Assembly (NCBI GenBank): GCA_963281255.1
Contig: OY725495.1
Span: forward strand, 620,001 to 684,000
DNA from: Aphrocallistes beatrix
Taxonomy: Eukaryota; Porifera; Hexactinellida; Sceptrulophora; Aphrocallistidae
Length of the DNA stretch: 64,000 nucleotides
Direction: 5' to 3'
Shown here: positions 23,547-34,455 of the stretch, piece by piece
Layout of the letters: each line of letters begins with the position of its first letter
Numbering within the stretch: position 1 is the first letter of the stretch
Translations under genes and position numbers: made by a program
Notes under the pieces: model-generated
Told to the model about the DNA's origin: nothing
What the model saw: the letters and a program-made list of their open reading frames with translations, nothing else
The model's database searches: none

Positions 23547-23873
23547 AGACTGGATGATTCTATCCTAATATTATCTACACACGAGTGAGGTCAGTTAGAA
23601 CTAGATCCCCGCACTAAAATATACTGACACTCTTCGGATCCTAACTGAGATACTATAACATTCAAATTGAAATGGCGGAGCATATTTTCTTATATTTTAC
23701 AGACAGACTCGCATAAAGTAAAGTTTGAAATTCGTGCATTTAATGATAGATACAACAGCAAACGTTCAATCATGACAAATAGAATGAATTAAAGATGTGA
23801 TTGCAAATCTTCTAATACATTTCGCATCACTACAATTTGTAGGAATGGAATGCAACAGAACTTTCTGAATAAG

Positions 23874-24287
23874 TTAGACCACTCCAGTATCCTCATGAGT
23901 GGACTTGACCCTTTGACTGGGAATTCCCTTCTTGAACACGCACAAGTCGCAGGCCCATTCTGCGGAATCCTCTCTGGTCAGGAGTTCATATGCCTCCTTG
24001 TCCATACCGGTACAGCTACGATGGTACCAAATATCGCAACCGGAATCGCAGAGAATGGCCTCATCGTTATCAGCGACCGGCTTCCCACATATCCCACACG
24101 GATAGTCGCTATAGTCAACGTCTGTGTTGTTACCATAGCGTTCTTTCAGGGAAGTTTTCCCATCAAATTTCTTCATACTACGTTTCAGTGGAGAGTCGAT
24201 TGGTTTCTTGCTCGTTATGGCGGTTTTAGACGTTGGCTTGCCTCCAGGCTTCCTCACTTTCGGAGTCCGTCCTCTGCCCTTTGGCAT
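23874..24287 (-). CDS. PYGO: Pygopus-like PHD-finger protein, 137 aa
   Basis: Single open frame, ATG at 24287, stop TAA at 23874. A very basic N-terminus (KGRGRTPKVRKPGGKP, SKKPIDSPLKRSMKK), which can serve as a nuclear localisation signal, is followed by a PHD finger at about 63-118. It has YPCGICGKPV, AILCDSGCDIWYHRSCTGM and AYELLTREDSAEWACDLC, the Cys4-His-Cys3 pattern. The CTGM...AY.LLT...SA.WACD.C segment is diagnostic for Pygopus, whose PHD reads methylated histone H3K4 and binds BCL9 in Wnt/beta-catenin transcription. The Pygopus N-terminal homology domain (NPF-containing) is absent from this exon and would need another exon; none is apparent upstream. The gene starts 330 bp from the 3' side of the ANKFY1 first exon, same strand. 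Confidence 0.85.
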   Translation of the reverse strand: MPKGRGRTPKVRKPGGKPTSKTAITSKKPIDSPLKRSMKKFDGKTSLKERYGNNTDVDYSDYPCGICGKPVADNDEAILCDSGCDIWYHRSCTGMDKEAYELLTREDSAEWACDLCVFKKGIPSQRVKSTHEDTGVV

Positions 24288-24440
24288 TTGGGATGCAGAG
24301 GAAAGAATGACAGATGAAACTAAATGTTACAAGTATACTGTTAACTCATTGATATCTTTCATAATTAAAATTCCAGTTTTATGGCCATAATAACCGCCAT
24401 TAATTACATCCGATAGTATAAATCTGAATTACAGGCATAT

Positions 24441-24913
24441 ATACCCTAATCGGACGAAAGTATTTGAAATTCTTACTATTTTCCATCATAATTAGTTATA
24501 AAGTGGGTCTATTCATGAGTGAAATGTAATCAAACTGTTACAGATATTGTAATTTCGATTTCAAATTCATATTCTACACATTCAAATTACTCAGGTTAGA
24601 TGCCTTCTATTGATGTATTCATTCCCAAGGCTAAGATTCATCGCACTGTGCCACTCCTCGTCATCATGTCTAATGGTAACTGGAGTGAAAAGTGGCACAA
24701 AGTGACATAGATTGATAATAATTCAACTTATGAATGAATATGGCAATAGAAGGCTTCAAACCTGAGTAATTTGAATGTGTAGAATATGAATTTGAAATCG
24801 AAATTCCAGTATCTGTCAGTTTGATTACGCTTCTCTCCATGAATAGACCCACTTTATGACTAACTATGATGGAAAATAGTAAGGATTTCAAATACTTTTG
24901 TCCGGTTAGGGTA
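24441..24913. mobile_element. palindromic Tc1/mariner-type MITE
   Basis: Inverted arms of roughly 80 bp: left taccctaatcggacgaaag, then ATTTGAAA and TAAAGTGGGTCTATTCATG; right is the inverse, ending CAAATACTTTTGTCCGG. The middle also pairs in part (TCAAATTACTCAGGTT against AACCTGAGTAATTTGA). The ACTTTTGTCCGG end is a common Tc1-type terminus and recurs at 50860-50880. No transposase is present. Confidence 0.75.
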
Positions 24914-24969
24914 CAGTAACACCTAATGACAGAGAACTAAAGTTGTGTGTACCGTTAAATAATTAAGTT

Positions 24970-25640
24970 ATCATCAGAGACGTCGCCAGGATTTTCCTTT
25001 AGGGAGGATAATTTACAGCTAGAGGTCAAGGGGAGAGGTCCATGGGAGCCTCCCCCACCCCTGGAGCTGAAAGTATTTGCTATTTTGATAAATAATTCAA
25101 TATTTTTAGTTTAAACACTAGAAACTAGAAATAAATCCTTAACAAGGGGGGAGGGGTGGCATGGGAATTTCCGCTGGTTTCCAACGATTGGGATTTTTAG
25201 GAGTGTAGATTCTGAAAATCGTATTTTCGAATCTATGTGATAAATTCTTTGTTTACTTTTGTTCACAATAGATACATAAAGTAAACAAATTACAAAAAAG
25301 GGGCAGACACTGGATTCCAACGGTAGACATGGGGTTTTCAGGGGCATAGAGTTCGAATATCATATATTCAGATCAATATGATAAAGTATACGCGATTCAC
25401 ACGATTCTATTTCATATAAATAATTAAAATGGCGCTAGATTTTTGAGAACTCATTTCCGATTAAGTCATTTTGGGCGGGGAAACCTTAGAAGTGTCAGGT
25501 CTTTGCTACAAATATAAATTACTCCATATAATTTAGGGGTTAATTGATTAAATACAGTTATTTAATACAGCGAGCGTGTATAAACACGTTTAAACATGAC
25601 CGCGCTTGTAATTTAGTGAATATGATAGTTCCTAATTACG
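24970..25640. other. intergenic DNA with decayed transposon ends
   Basis: No gene seen. GACGTCGCCAGGATTTTCC near 24980 and CAAGGGGAGAGGTCCATGGG near 25027 resemble the C/G-rich ends of the hAT-like elements elsewhere in the window. The 78-codon frame at 25111-25347 has no recognisable domain. Confidence 0.4.
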
Positions 25641-25647
25641 TACTAAA

Positions 25648-26269
25648 CAGGGGCGTAGACAACATTATTAGTTTGGGGGGGCTAACCGTCTAAAAAGGTG
25701 TCACTGTGGGAATACTTAAATTATGACCAAAGTATTGATCAGTGTGATCAATTTGAATTAATATGAACTGATGCTATAATCGTATTCTCGCAGCTTTGTT
25801 TTACTTTCTAGGTTTCATTCAAAATGAGAATACTTTCTAGTATTAGCTAAAGTTGTTTGATAAATTTGAAGTTCATAAATTTCTGGCATACTAAATCTAC
25901 GAACCTATCGAATACTGTTATATATTTAACACATCTCTGGTTTTCATTACTGGGCTTCATTCCACTTTGTATTTATAGGTGTTTGTGATTAAATATTTAA
26001 AATTGTTAGCATTCATAATACGTTCAGATATGGCCCTAGCTCGATGGCTCGTACGAAAAGTTCAATCAGGATCAGGAGAGACTGATAAAGATTCAAGTTT
26101 GCTCCCAGATAATGAACAAATGCAATTGTTGAGAACGGAAGGTGAATGAACTTCATGAATTAATAAAAAAACATAATTTCATACATGTTTTCAGGAATTT
26201 TCAGGAATTGATGAGGCAAAATTTGGGGAGGCTTGAGCCCCCCCAAGCCCCCCCTTGTCTACGGCTATG
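25648..26269. mobile_element. hAT-like element with possible first coding exon
   Basis: Ends CAGGGGCGTAGACAACA and CCTTGTCTACGGCTATG, inner G-run (TTGGGGGGGCTAA) and C-run (GCCCCCCCAAGCCCCCCC). A 39-codon plus-strand frame at 26030-26149 (MALARWLVRKVQSG...) contains a possible donor (GGAAG|gtgaatg) after codon 37, so it could be a first exon left over from an autonomous parent. No 8-bp duplication is clear. Confidence 0.5.
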
Positions 26270-26426
26270 CTAAATCAGTACTCTTAATATGAAGGATAAC
26301 AACTCAACAAACATAGCTAATAAAAAATATAAGCGTTACCTTAAGAAAGTCAAAGTTCGATTATTTTAATCATATAATGGGAAGTTATACCACGTTGAAT
26401 AGGGTTGGGTTTCTCTACTTTCTCTC

Positions 26427-27707
26427 TCATGAAGGCCTACAGATGTGCCGCTTACGATTTGAAAGTTGAGAGAAAGATTTAGAACAGTTAACGCATGCAT
26501 AAGGCTTCTCTCCAGTATGAATACGCATATGCATTTTAAGGAGGGTAGAGGTGATAAACGATTTAGTACAGATAGTACATGGATACGGCTTTTCTCCAGT
26601 ATGAGTACGTTTGTGAATTATAAGATTCGAGGAACTGAAAAATGATTTAAAACAAGTTGAACATTTATAGGGTTTCTCCCTAGTATGTGATCGGATGTGT
26701 AGAGTAAGGGATGCAACCTGAGAAAATGATTTGTTGCAAGTTTGGCACTCAAAAGGTTTCTCTCCAGTATGAGTACGAATGTGCCTTTTAAGATCTCCTG
26801 AACGAAGAAAGGATTTAGAACAAGTAGAACATTCATAGGACTTCTCCGCAGTATGAATTTGGATATGTTTCTTAAGGTGTGAAGGATGAGGAAATGATTT
26901 TGAACAAATTGAGCATTCATAAGGCTTCTCTCCAGTATGAGTATTCATGTGTAGATTAAGGATCGAGATGCGAGGAAATGATTTGTGGCAAATTTGACAC
27001 TCATGAGGTTTCTTTCCTGTATGGGTCCAACTGTGGGTTTTAAGTTCGGTGGAAGTATAAAAGGATTTGTAACAAGTTGAACATTCATGTGGCTTCTCTC
27101 CAGTGTGGGTACAAATGTGCCTCTTAAGGTTTGAAACTTGAGTAAAAGATTTGGAACAAGTTGAGCAATCAAATGGTTTATCTCCAGTATGAGTACGAAT
27201 GTGATTATTGAGGTGTGAAACTTGAGAAAACGCTTTGGAACAAATACAACATTCATAGGGCTTCTCTCCAGTGTGAGTACGAATGTGTTGATTAAGAGAT
27301 GAAGGGAAAGAGAACAATTTAGGACAAGTCGTACATTGATACTTTTTTATCCTATTAATACCGGTCTGGATCTGCAAGGTACGAGGAATCTTCCTCAAAG
27401 TAGGACAATCGTCAATTTCTGATTTTTGATTCATCTTTCTCTCTGTCTCAGAACACAAACTTAAGTGTGGATCTGGACCCAACTTTTTCTTTATGATACG
27501 AATGGAATTTCTAGAAGCGAGGATTGGATCGTGTCTATCGTTGATAGCTTCATCTTCACTCTGATAATCATAATTAACAAATTCACCAATTTCATCCCAG
27601 TCAAAAGGCTGGAGCTGTATCTCTTCTCTACCATCTGTCACACTAAAGTACTCAGATCCATTGTCAGCTGATTCGTAATCGGGATCGGTTTCGTCCTCCA
27701 GTTCCAT
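26427..27707 (-). CDS. C2H2 zinc-finger protein 1 of the cluster, 11 fingers
   Basis: Intronless, 426 aa from the ATG at 27707. An earlier ATG at 27728 exists, but the start [13 protein letters not shown] aligns with the MEQN... starts of the paralogues. The N-terminal acidic module has SEYFSVTD (about residue 21) and a DWDE segment. Eleven tandem fingers follow with TGEKPY linkers. The last (about 400-423) ends HICRPS, so it is C2HC or defective. Such proteins bind DNA in the nucleus through the helix positions -1, 2, 3 and 6 of each finger. Together with the next gene it is the most divergent member, so this end of the cluster is probably oldest. Confidence 0.92.
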   Translation of the reverse strand: MELEDETDPDYESADNGSEYFSVTDGREEIQLQPFDWDEIGEFVNYDYQSEDEAINDRHDPILASRNSIRIIKKKLGPDPHLSLCSETERKMNQKSEIDDCPTLRKIPRTLQIQTGINRIKKYQCTTCPKLFSFPSSLNQHIRTHTGEKPYECCICSKAFSQVSHLNNHIRTHTGDKPFDCSTCSKSFTQVSNLKRHICTHTGEKPHECSTCYKSFYTSTELKTHSWTHTGKKPHECQICHKSFPRISILNLHMNTHTGEKPYECSICSKSFPHPSHLKKHIQIHTAEKSYECSTCSKSFLRSGDLKRHIRTHTGEKPFECQTCNKSFSQVASLTLHIRSHTREKPYKCSTCFKSFFSSSNLIIHKRTHTGEKPYPCTICTKSFITSTLLKMHMRIHTGEKPYACVNCSKSFSQLSNRKRHICRPS

Positions 27708-27839
27708 CCTAAATATATATTTCCACACACTGCAATAGCTTTAAAAGGATTCTTTAATAAAAAGTATAATTAATCTCTAACAAATAGAATTCATTCAAAT
27801 TTACCAAATCATTTGTCTATATTACTACATATATTATAA

Positions 27840-28065
27840 AATTTTGGATAATCCACAAAATTGGATAACCCGCTTGGACTCCTATAAGTAAGGACTGTAG
27901 GCGTTCAATCTCGGATCCTGGAACTTTACGTGATATCAATGATACATAATGGATCTAAGTTCCAGGACCCGAGATTGAACGCCTACAGTCCTTATTTAAA
28001 GGAGTTTATGGTAACCCGTAACAGATTTGGCTGCACCAATTGCGGCGAGTTATCCGGCGGCACTG
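27840..28065. mobile_element. palindromic pogo-like MITE
   Basis: Right end GGCGAGTTATCCGGCGGCACTG followed by TA; the inverse CAGTGCCGCCGGATAACTCG is a typical pogo/Tigger start. The centre is a near-perfect palindrome: AGGACTGTAGGCGTTCAATC (27891) pairs with GATTGAACGCCTACAGTCCT (27973). The left end is poorly defined. It fills the spacer between zinc-finger genes 1 and 2. Confidence 0.65.
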
Positions 28066-28169
28066 TATTAGTAACTAATATGATAACAAGAATAACACTA
28101 CAAAAATAGCAATTCTTTTTTGAAAAATAAAATATGGAATGCTGATAGTGAAAATGGAGTATGTATTCC

Positions 28170-29168
28170 CTAATTCTTCTCGCTATGTATTTTCATAGAA
28201 TGCATCTTAAGACTTGAGAGCTGAGAGAATGCTTTAGAACAAGTATTGCATTCATAGGGTTTCTCTCCAGTATGAGAACGAATGTGCCTTTTAAGGTAGG
28301 AGGAAGCAATAAAAGATTTAGAACAAGTCAAGCATTCATAGGGTTTCTCTCCAGTGTGAATACGAATGTGTACAATAAGAGATGCTTTTTGAGAAAATAA
28401 TTTGTGACAAGTTGGACATTCATTGGGTTTCTCTCCAGTGTGAATACGAATGTGTGCACTAAGAGATGCTTTTTGAGAAAATGATTTGTGACAAGTTGGA
28501 CATTCATAGGGTTTTTCTCCAGTGTGAGTACGAATGTGCCTCTTAAGATCTGAGGAACTAATAAAGGATTTAGAACAAGTCGAGCATTCATAGGGTCTTT
28601 CTCCAGTGTGAGTACGAATGTGTAGATTAAGAGATGTGATTTGAGAAAATGATCCGTGGCAAGTTTGACATTTATAAGGTTTCTCTCCAGTATGAGCAGG
28701 ATCGTGGATATTGAGAATTGAACGAAATGAGAACGATTTAGAACAATTCGCACATTGATATGTATTTTCTACGGTATCAATACAAGCACCAATTAATGGG
28801 GTATAACAAACTCGATTATCCGAACCTGGAACGGTGGTGGTAGGAAGGGTTCGGATGATCGAGGGTTGGTTGCATGGAAATGGCGTCGAAATCCTTGAAC
28901 AATCGTTCTTATATGACTCATGATTAATTGTTTGAGGAAAATACAACAAACTTGAAGGTGGACACATTTCTCTTATTTTTTCCATGATATGATTAGAATG
29001 TCTGGGTGAATCTGGCATAGGAATATCTGTCGCAACACCATTATAAGCAAAATCATCATCCTCCACTATCTGCTGAATCTCTATTTCATCCAGACAATCT
29101 GTAGCACTGAAGTATTCCGATTCTTCGGATGATTCGTAATTTGGATCTGTTATTATCTTCTGTTCCAT
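28170..29168 (-). CDS. C2H2 zinc-finger protein 2 of the cluster, 7 fingers
   Basis: Intronless, 332 aa from the ATG at 29168 (an upstream ATG at 29189 is possible; MEQK matches the paralogue start). The acidic N-terminal module carries SEYFSATD and is the most divergent copy, lacking the DWDD block. A Ser/Thr/Pro-rich linker of about 100 residues follows, then seven fingers. Finger 1 has IHDPAH spacing, and the last has a longer H-x4-H (HSMKIH). Fingers 4 and 5 are near-duplicates (SFSQKASL). The likely role is sequence-specific DNA binding; partners are unknown. Confidence 0.92.
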   Translation of the reverse strand: MEQKIITDPNYESSEESEYFSATDCLDEIEIQQIVEDDDFAYNGVATDIPMPDSPRHSNHIMEKIREMCPPSSLLYFPQTINHESYKNDCSRISTPFPCNQPSIIRTLPTTTVPGSDNRVCYTPLIGACIDTVENTYQCANCSKSFSFRSILNIHDPAHTGEKPYKCQTCHGSFSQITSLNLHIRTHTGERPYECSTCSKSFISSSDLKRHIRTHTGEKPYECPTCHKSFSQKASLSAHIRIHTGEKPNECPTCHKLFSQKASLIVHIRIHTGEKPYECLTCSKSFIASSYLKRHIRSHTGEKPYECNTCSKAFSQLSSLKMHSMKIHSEKN

Positions 29169-29735
29169 TTTAATCCTATTTTTATTCAAAACAAATACGT
29201 AATAAGCAATTTATTATGTCTCAATAAAAATTTTGTTTGTTTGTTTGTTCCTACAAAATGTGAAAATGTGTATATAGGGTGGCATTTTGCATGCGGACGA
29301 CGATTTATTAATTTTGAAGTGCAAAATTCAGTAAATATTGAGAACTACTTATGTAATCGGTCTACTGTTACCAACTTTTTTCTTAAAATTCGTTGTGAAA
29401 GAAAATGTTTTTAAAAAATGTATGTTACATAGCATTCTATACATAAGGCAATGGCAGTCACCCAAAAAATAGTACCATGGATTGCTTAGTATATCAATCC
29501 TAAAACCGCTAAATTAATACTGTTATTATTAACTATATAATTATTACCTATTTTGTGTTCATGGGTTGATTAAATATTCATTTTGAAAATATTATGTAAC
29601 CACAATATTTACATTTACTTCGCATACAACACTAGTGTATTACACTTACGTATTGTTTTATTGTATATCATTTCTATTACTCATTTATAATGCCTCATTT
29701 GACAACACTAATTGCATTAATTCATATTTGGACGA

Positions 29736-30424
29736 GATGTCTTGTGTCGCGCCTTGCTCTACTTCCAATTACGGAGGAGTAGAACACTCCATGAAGTTTT
29801 TTTTATTACCAAAAAGATGATGCTCTTCGTGAAAATGGTATCGAGCCATTCCAAGACCTGTGAAGACTACCAAAACAACAATATTCCAAAGGTGAGTGGT
29901 TTCTTAAGACTTAAGTAATGTAATTATTCTAGAATCATGCATATACTCAAGTTTGTTAGAAACAATTGACTGAATTGAAAAGATTATGAAAAAGTGTTTA
30001 CAATCCCCCAATTTAGTGAATGCAATCCTCGTTACTCCAAAAACATGTGCATAAGAACCTTATTTAATTTGGATAAATGCAATTTATTTAAAAGTGGCCC
30101 AAATTAACATCGAAAGCCTGCTGGCTATCAGCTTGGAAAGGCAAAATATAAATTTGGCCCTTAAGGTTTCCCATGAGTCAACTTCTGTCGAACAATTAGC
30201 TTATTACATGGAAAAAACATTGTGAGAACCAAACTGTTGAGTTCTTGAAATTCATCAATGATGTTTGGAAAATGTTCAATGTGAATTGGGTAGAGAAGAA
30301 TAGTCTTTTTAACGACGATGTATCTGCACCCTTAGTAGAAATTTTAAAACTTTATTCTGGCTCTTTCCATACTAATCTTATTCATTTGGCGTGTGCTACT
30401 ATGGAATTAGAACATTGTATACTT
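29736..30424 (+). pseudogene. THAP / P-element-like transposase relic
   Basis: Bases 29736-29891 encode a broken THAP finger: MSCVAPCSTSNYGG, FFLLPK, then after two single-base frameshifts DDALRE and KWYRAIPRPVKTTK, ending in a good donor (AAAG|gtgagt). After an AT-rich gap, 30093-30424 gives VAQINIESLLAISLERQNI, LALKVSHESTSVEQLAYYME and, after a shift, TVEFLKFINDVWKMFNVNW, a pattern like the region of P-element/THAP9 transposases with T.EF...N..+D..N. Plus strand, opposite to all neighbouring genes. The catalytic part is missing. The THAP call is firmer than the transposase call. Confidence 0.5.
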
Positions 30425-31099
30425 TGAGGCATTTTGCACATGCAGTACGTCACGGTGATACATTCTACCAAAGCTTTTTTCACTGTATTCAACTGTTCAT
30501 TATCTAATAAAGTTAAGACCTCTATATAATGCACTACCGTAGTATTGAAACATGATAATAGTAAACTGGTTAAATGGTTTTGTCCAGCCCAGTGGATAAA
30601 ACCATGTATTTATCCGGGTTTAATCAATTTGAAACGAATTCTATTCCGCAGAAATTGCACTACCCTACGACAACAGAGGGGGGCCTAAATTTAAAATCAA
30701 TAAACATTGCTATTTATAATCGATGTATAGACAGAATGTATTATCATTGATAGTATATCCACCCTAAATAATCGTTTGACCAAGTCAGATCACTTCTATC
30801 TCTTTTCATTTACTCAATATGATGTCATAGAACCTGTTATGTGATGTTAGTGTTCACTACGTGCATATTATGTTTTCGTAGAATACTACTTATTTTTAGT
30901 AAACCTAAGTCGTGGTGCCAACTCTAATATATGCGGTAGTTCGTGATAATCATTAGGCCAATCCATGGCCTACTACATATCAAGCCAAACAGTAACTTGT
31001 GGATTTTGGACTAGGGATGTGGTAGGAGATGGTTGAACAAATACATGATCTAAATACTGTGAAAAAGGCATTTCAGAACGGAATTTTAGAGTAGAACAA

Positions 31100-31460
31100 A
31101 TGTCTACGACTCTAAGTATTCAAAAAGTAGAACTAATGCTTATTTTGGGTGTAGAGCTAGCGTTTACATACTCAAAAGGTAGAACTAACACCAATTTTGG
31201 GAGTAGAACTAACGCAGTGGTTCCCAACCTGGGGTCCATGGACCCCTTAGTGGTCCACAAAAGGTATCAAGGGGGTCCACAGGTTTCGAAATTGTATTAC
31301 GGTTAATGGGAGGGGGTCCACAGAATATAGGCCAATTGCTATAGGGGTTCATAGTAATAAAAGGTTGAAAATCGCTGAACTAGCGTCTACATACTCAAAA
31401 AGTAACACTAACGCCAATTTTGGGAGTAGAACTAACGTCTACATTCAAAATAGATCTGAT
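31100..31460. repeat. minisatellite, ~60-bp unit, split by a MITE
   Basis: About four units containing AATTTTGGGAGTAGAACTAA and CGTCTACATACTCAAAAAGT, with a 163-bp hAT-like insertion between units 2 and 3. Confidence 0.8.
31215..31377. mobile_element. hAT-like MITE (family B), 163 bp
   Basis: Ends CAGTGGTTCCCAACC and GGTTGAAAATCGCTG, 8-bp duplication aactaacg/aactagcg (7 of 8). Same length and orientation as 20533-20695. Confidence 0.9.
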
Positions 31461-32230
31461 ATATAATATACGGAATATAACTAATGCATGCGCCTCTCCA
31501 TAAACTGCTTCTGAAAATCAGTAAATTCGACACAGATATGACTAATTAAAATTTTAGCAATGGATATATGGATACTTTGATACCGTTTGTATATATGCTG
31601 GTAATACATTCATAATCTCTACTCTGCGTGGTTACTGACTTTAGTCAGATCATGTATTTGTTCAACCATCTCCTACCACATCCCTAGTCCAAAATCCACA
31701 AGTTACTGTTTGGCTTGATATGTAGTAGGCCATGGATTGGCCTAATGATTATCACGAACTACCGCATATATTAGAGTTGGCACCACGACTTAGGTTTACT
31801 AAAAATAAGTAGTATTCTACGAAAACATAATATGCACGTAGTGAACACTAACATCACATAACAGGTTCTATGACATCATAATGAGTAAATGAAAAGAGAT
31901 AGAAGTGATCTGACTTGGTCAAACGATTATTTAGGGTGGATATACTATCAATGATAATACATTCTGTCTATACATCGATTATAAATAGCAATATTTATTG
32001 ATTTTAAATTTAGGCCCCCCTCTCTTGTCGTAGGGTATGCAATAGATTTGATGAATGATTAGAAATCCAACTAAGTAATAAAGAAAACAACAATACATAA
32101 TAAATAATTACTAGGTTATATTTGAAAAGCAACTGTTCAATTATAAGTACATGTTGCACTGTCCCTTTATTCGCTATGCTTCTCCTCTTTCAACCAATAC
32201 AGGATACAATTTAAGATTTGAGAGCCGAGA

Positions 32231-32503
32231 TTAGCATTTAGAATAGTTAGCACATTTATACGGATTCTCTCCGGTATGGATACGAATGTGTTTTTTAAGA
32301 CTTGAAGCAGTGAAAGGTAATGAACAAGAATAGGATTTACAAGGCCTATTTACGAATGTATACTTTAAGAGAGGATGAAATAGAAAATACTTTGTTGCAA
32401 ATAGTACATTTATACGGCTTCTCCCCAATATGAGGATAAATGTGGTGTATATTGAGAGATGAGAACGATACAGATCAGTGGCATTGCCAAGGGAGGTGGG
32501 CAA
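32231..32503 (-). pseudogene. truncated C2H2 zinc-finger fragment a
   Basis: About one and a half fingers (TASSLKKHIRIHTGENPYKC) ending CANYSKC, plus a frame-shifted upstream finger. The final Cys-His pairs are lost. Homologous fragments lie at 42068-42331 and about 54120-54240, each downstream of a full-length gene, so the fragment was copied with the gene. Not likely to be functional. Confidence 0.75.
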
Positions 32504-32878
32504 GCAAGGGCCAGGCTCTAGTAAATCACCTGTGTCCTAGAAGAAACTACAATATTTCACAATGATAGGTTATAGAAATCGGCATAGGATTGATAAGGCA
32601 TTAAGTATGTTGTCATCATATTCAACATTCGGGAGTTAGTATCGACAATTGAATACACATTAGTTCGAAAAGGGGAATATGATTAGATACATAATGTGAA
32701 ATCTGATTAGACTGCAACAATCCGAGTAAGAGCATCAGTATACCTAACAAAATATACCTAACAAAATAAAAATTCATAGAAGTAAAGGCGGCAAACTGAT
32801 TAATAACTTTTGCAATATCTAAACAAAACCGTGTAAGCATAAGTTAATGTAAAGACTGTCATCCATGAATAAATACTC

Positions 32879-33562
32879 TCATTTATTTATTTTATGCAAG
32901 CGCACAATGTGCTTCCTAAGATTTGAAAGCTGAGAGAAGGACTTAGAACAAGTAACGCATTGATATGGCTTCTCTCCTGTATGAACTCGAATATGTACTT
33001 TAAGATCAGAAGGATGAGAGAAGGATTTCGAACAAGTAACGCATTGATACGGCATTTCACCTGTATGAAAACGAATGTGTACTTTAAGACCATAAGAAGA
33101 AACAAAAGATTTAGGACAAGTTGGACATTCATAGGGTTTCTCTCCAGTATGTACCCGAATCTGTCGATTAAGAGTTGAATCTTGAGACAATGGTTTAGAA
33201 TATGTCGGGAAGTTATTAGCCTTTTTTCTAGGATGAATGCGCTGCTGTACTTGTGAAGTTTCAGGATAATGGTTAGAATTAGTGTGACATTTGGAGGGTT
33301 TAGTAAGTAGAATTTCTTTTCTTCTCTTGATCAGGACACGATTAGAGCGTCTAGATGGATTGATACTAGAAAAAGTTTCCACAGGAATATCTTCACCACC
33401 AACACTTCTATCTTCGTTTTGTTCATCATAATCAAAATAGTCTTTATCATTCGAGTATAACTGCTGGAACTGTATCTCATCTCCACCATCTGACACACTG
33501 AAGTACTCAGATCCCTCTTCAGCTGATTCGAAGTCTGAATCAGTATCGGTATCCTCTTCCAT
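32879..33562 (-). CDS. C2H2 zinc-finger protein 3 of the cluster, 3 intact fingers
   Basis: Intronless, 227 aa, ATG at 33562. The N-terminal module is well preserved (DFESAEEGSEYFSVSD, then QFQQL) and followed by the basic RRSNRVLIKRRKEILLTKPS block seen in the paralogues. The first finger is dead: its cysteines are replaced (NNFPTYSKPLSQ) and one His is Gln (LNRQIRVH). Three canonical fingers remain, the shortest array in the cluster. The 3' flank (32600-32878) is shared with genes 4 and 7. The 5' flank ends 62 bp from the terminal repeat of the OTU element. Confidence 0.9.
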   Translation of the reverse strand: MEEDTDTDSDFESAEEGSEYFSVSDGGDEIQFQQLYSNDKDYFDYDEQNEDRSVGGEDIPVETFSSINPSRRSNRVLIKRRKEILLTKPSKCHTNSNHYPETSQVQQRIHPRKKANNFPTYSKPLSQDSTLNRQIRVHTGEKPYECPTCPKSFVSSYGLKVHIRFHTGEMPYQCVTCSKSFSHPSDLKVHIRVHTGEKPYQCVTCSKSFSQLSNLRKHIVRLHKINK

Positions 33563-34455
33563 TCCAATCCTATATTTTAATCTACTGAACCAGCTAGTAG
33601 AAGAATTATTAAAAATGGTTTGGCCTGTTGCATGAGATTTCTACTACCGTGAGATTTTTACTACCTACACTCTGCATTTATCCATAGTTCACAGCTCCTT
33701 CACAATTAAGCCAGACTTTACACTAAATAATCTTTTTCACCACTTTTAGAACTAATGCCTAAAAGTGGTGAAATCATTATTTAGTGATTTATTACATTGG
33801 TATGTTGTAGTATGTTACACATAGAGCGACAACAATTTGCCTATAATACGCGTACTATGCATTTATTAGCTTAGATATTTGCAATGTACATCTAGTTAAT
33901 TATCAAAAATTAAGGTTGATGATAAGATAAAACAATGATAAATTGCAGAATAGATGGTGTGTTAGTAAACTTATTATTTTATTTTTTAGTTGGATAGAAA
34001 AACTAGAATATATTAGAAATTGAAATTCGTAACTGGTAAGGCTCCCAAATTACAAATCTAGATATCTATTCGAAGATCTAAACGGACATTTACATATACC
34101 GGGATGAGAAAAAAACATTATTTTGCATTTTTGTAATATAATGTGTGATACTTAATCAACAAAGCATAGAACAAGCATTCTTAATGTGATTAAAGTGAAT
34201 TGGGTCATCGTCACCATTGAAACAGTATCTTAATCACACACTACAATTGCTCTGTACTACTGTAGTAGAATGCAAATGATTTCACCCCGAAAATAAACTG
34301 TCAGAAATTACGTCAATCCGAAACTTGTTTTGTAATTCTTCTATTTCACATCATAATCATTATTATCACAATTACGATATCAATAATTTGGTAAATAGCT
34401 AATTACAAACAACAAATAATTATTTAATATTTATAATAGAATAAGTGAAAAACTG

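Larger units (their letters stand above)
30653..32044. mobile_element. large inverted-repeat element, ~398-bp arms
   Basis: Left arm 30653-31050 and right arm 31648-32044 are nearly identical in inverse orientation. Both start with TACCCTACGACAA and end with GATCATGTATTTGTTCAACC or its complement. The ~600-bp centre holds a tandem repeat of about 60 bp (31100-31460) that is split by a hAT-like MITE. No coding frame runs through the arms. Confidence 0.9.

Noticed and set aside
23850-24317. 155-codon plus-strand ORF
   Set aside because: Antisense shadow of the Pygopus-like gene; the PHD pattern is on the minus strand.
32622-32840. Small hydrophobic ORF, also at 42687-42872, 3' of zinc-finger genes
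   Set aside because: It differs between copies by frame-breaking indels; it is conserved only because the 3' flank was duplicated.
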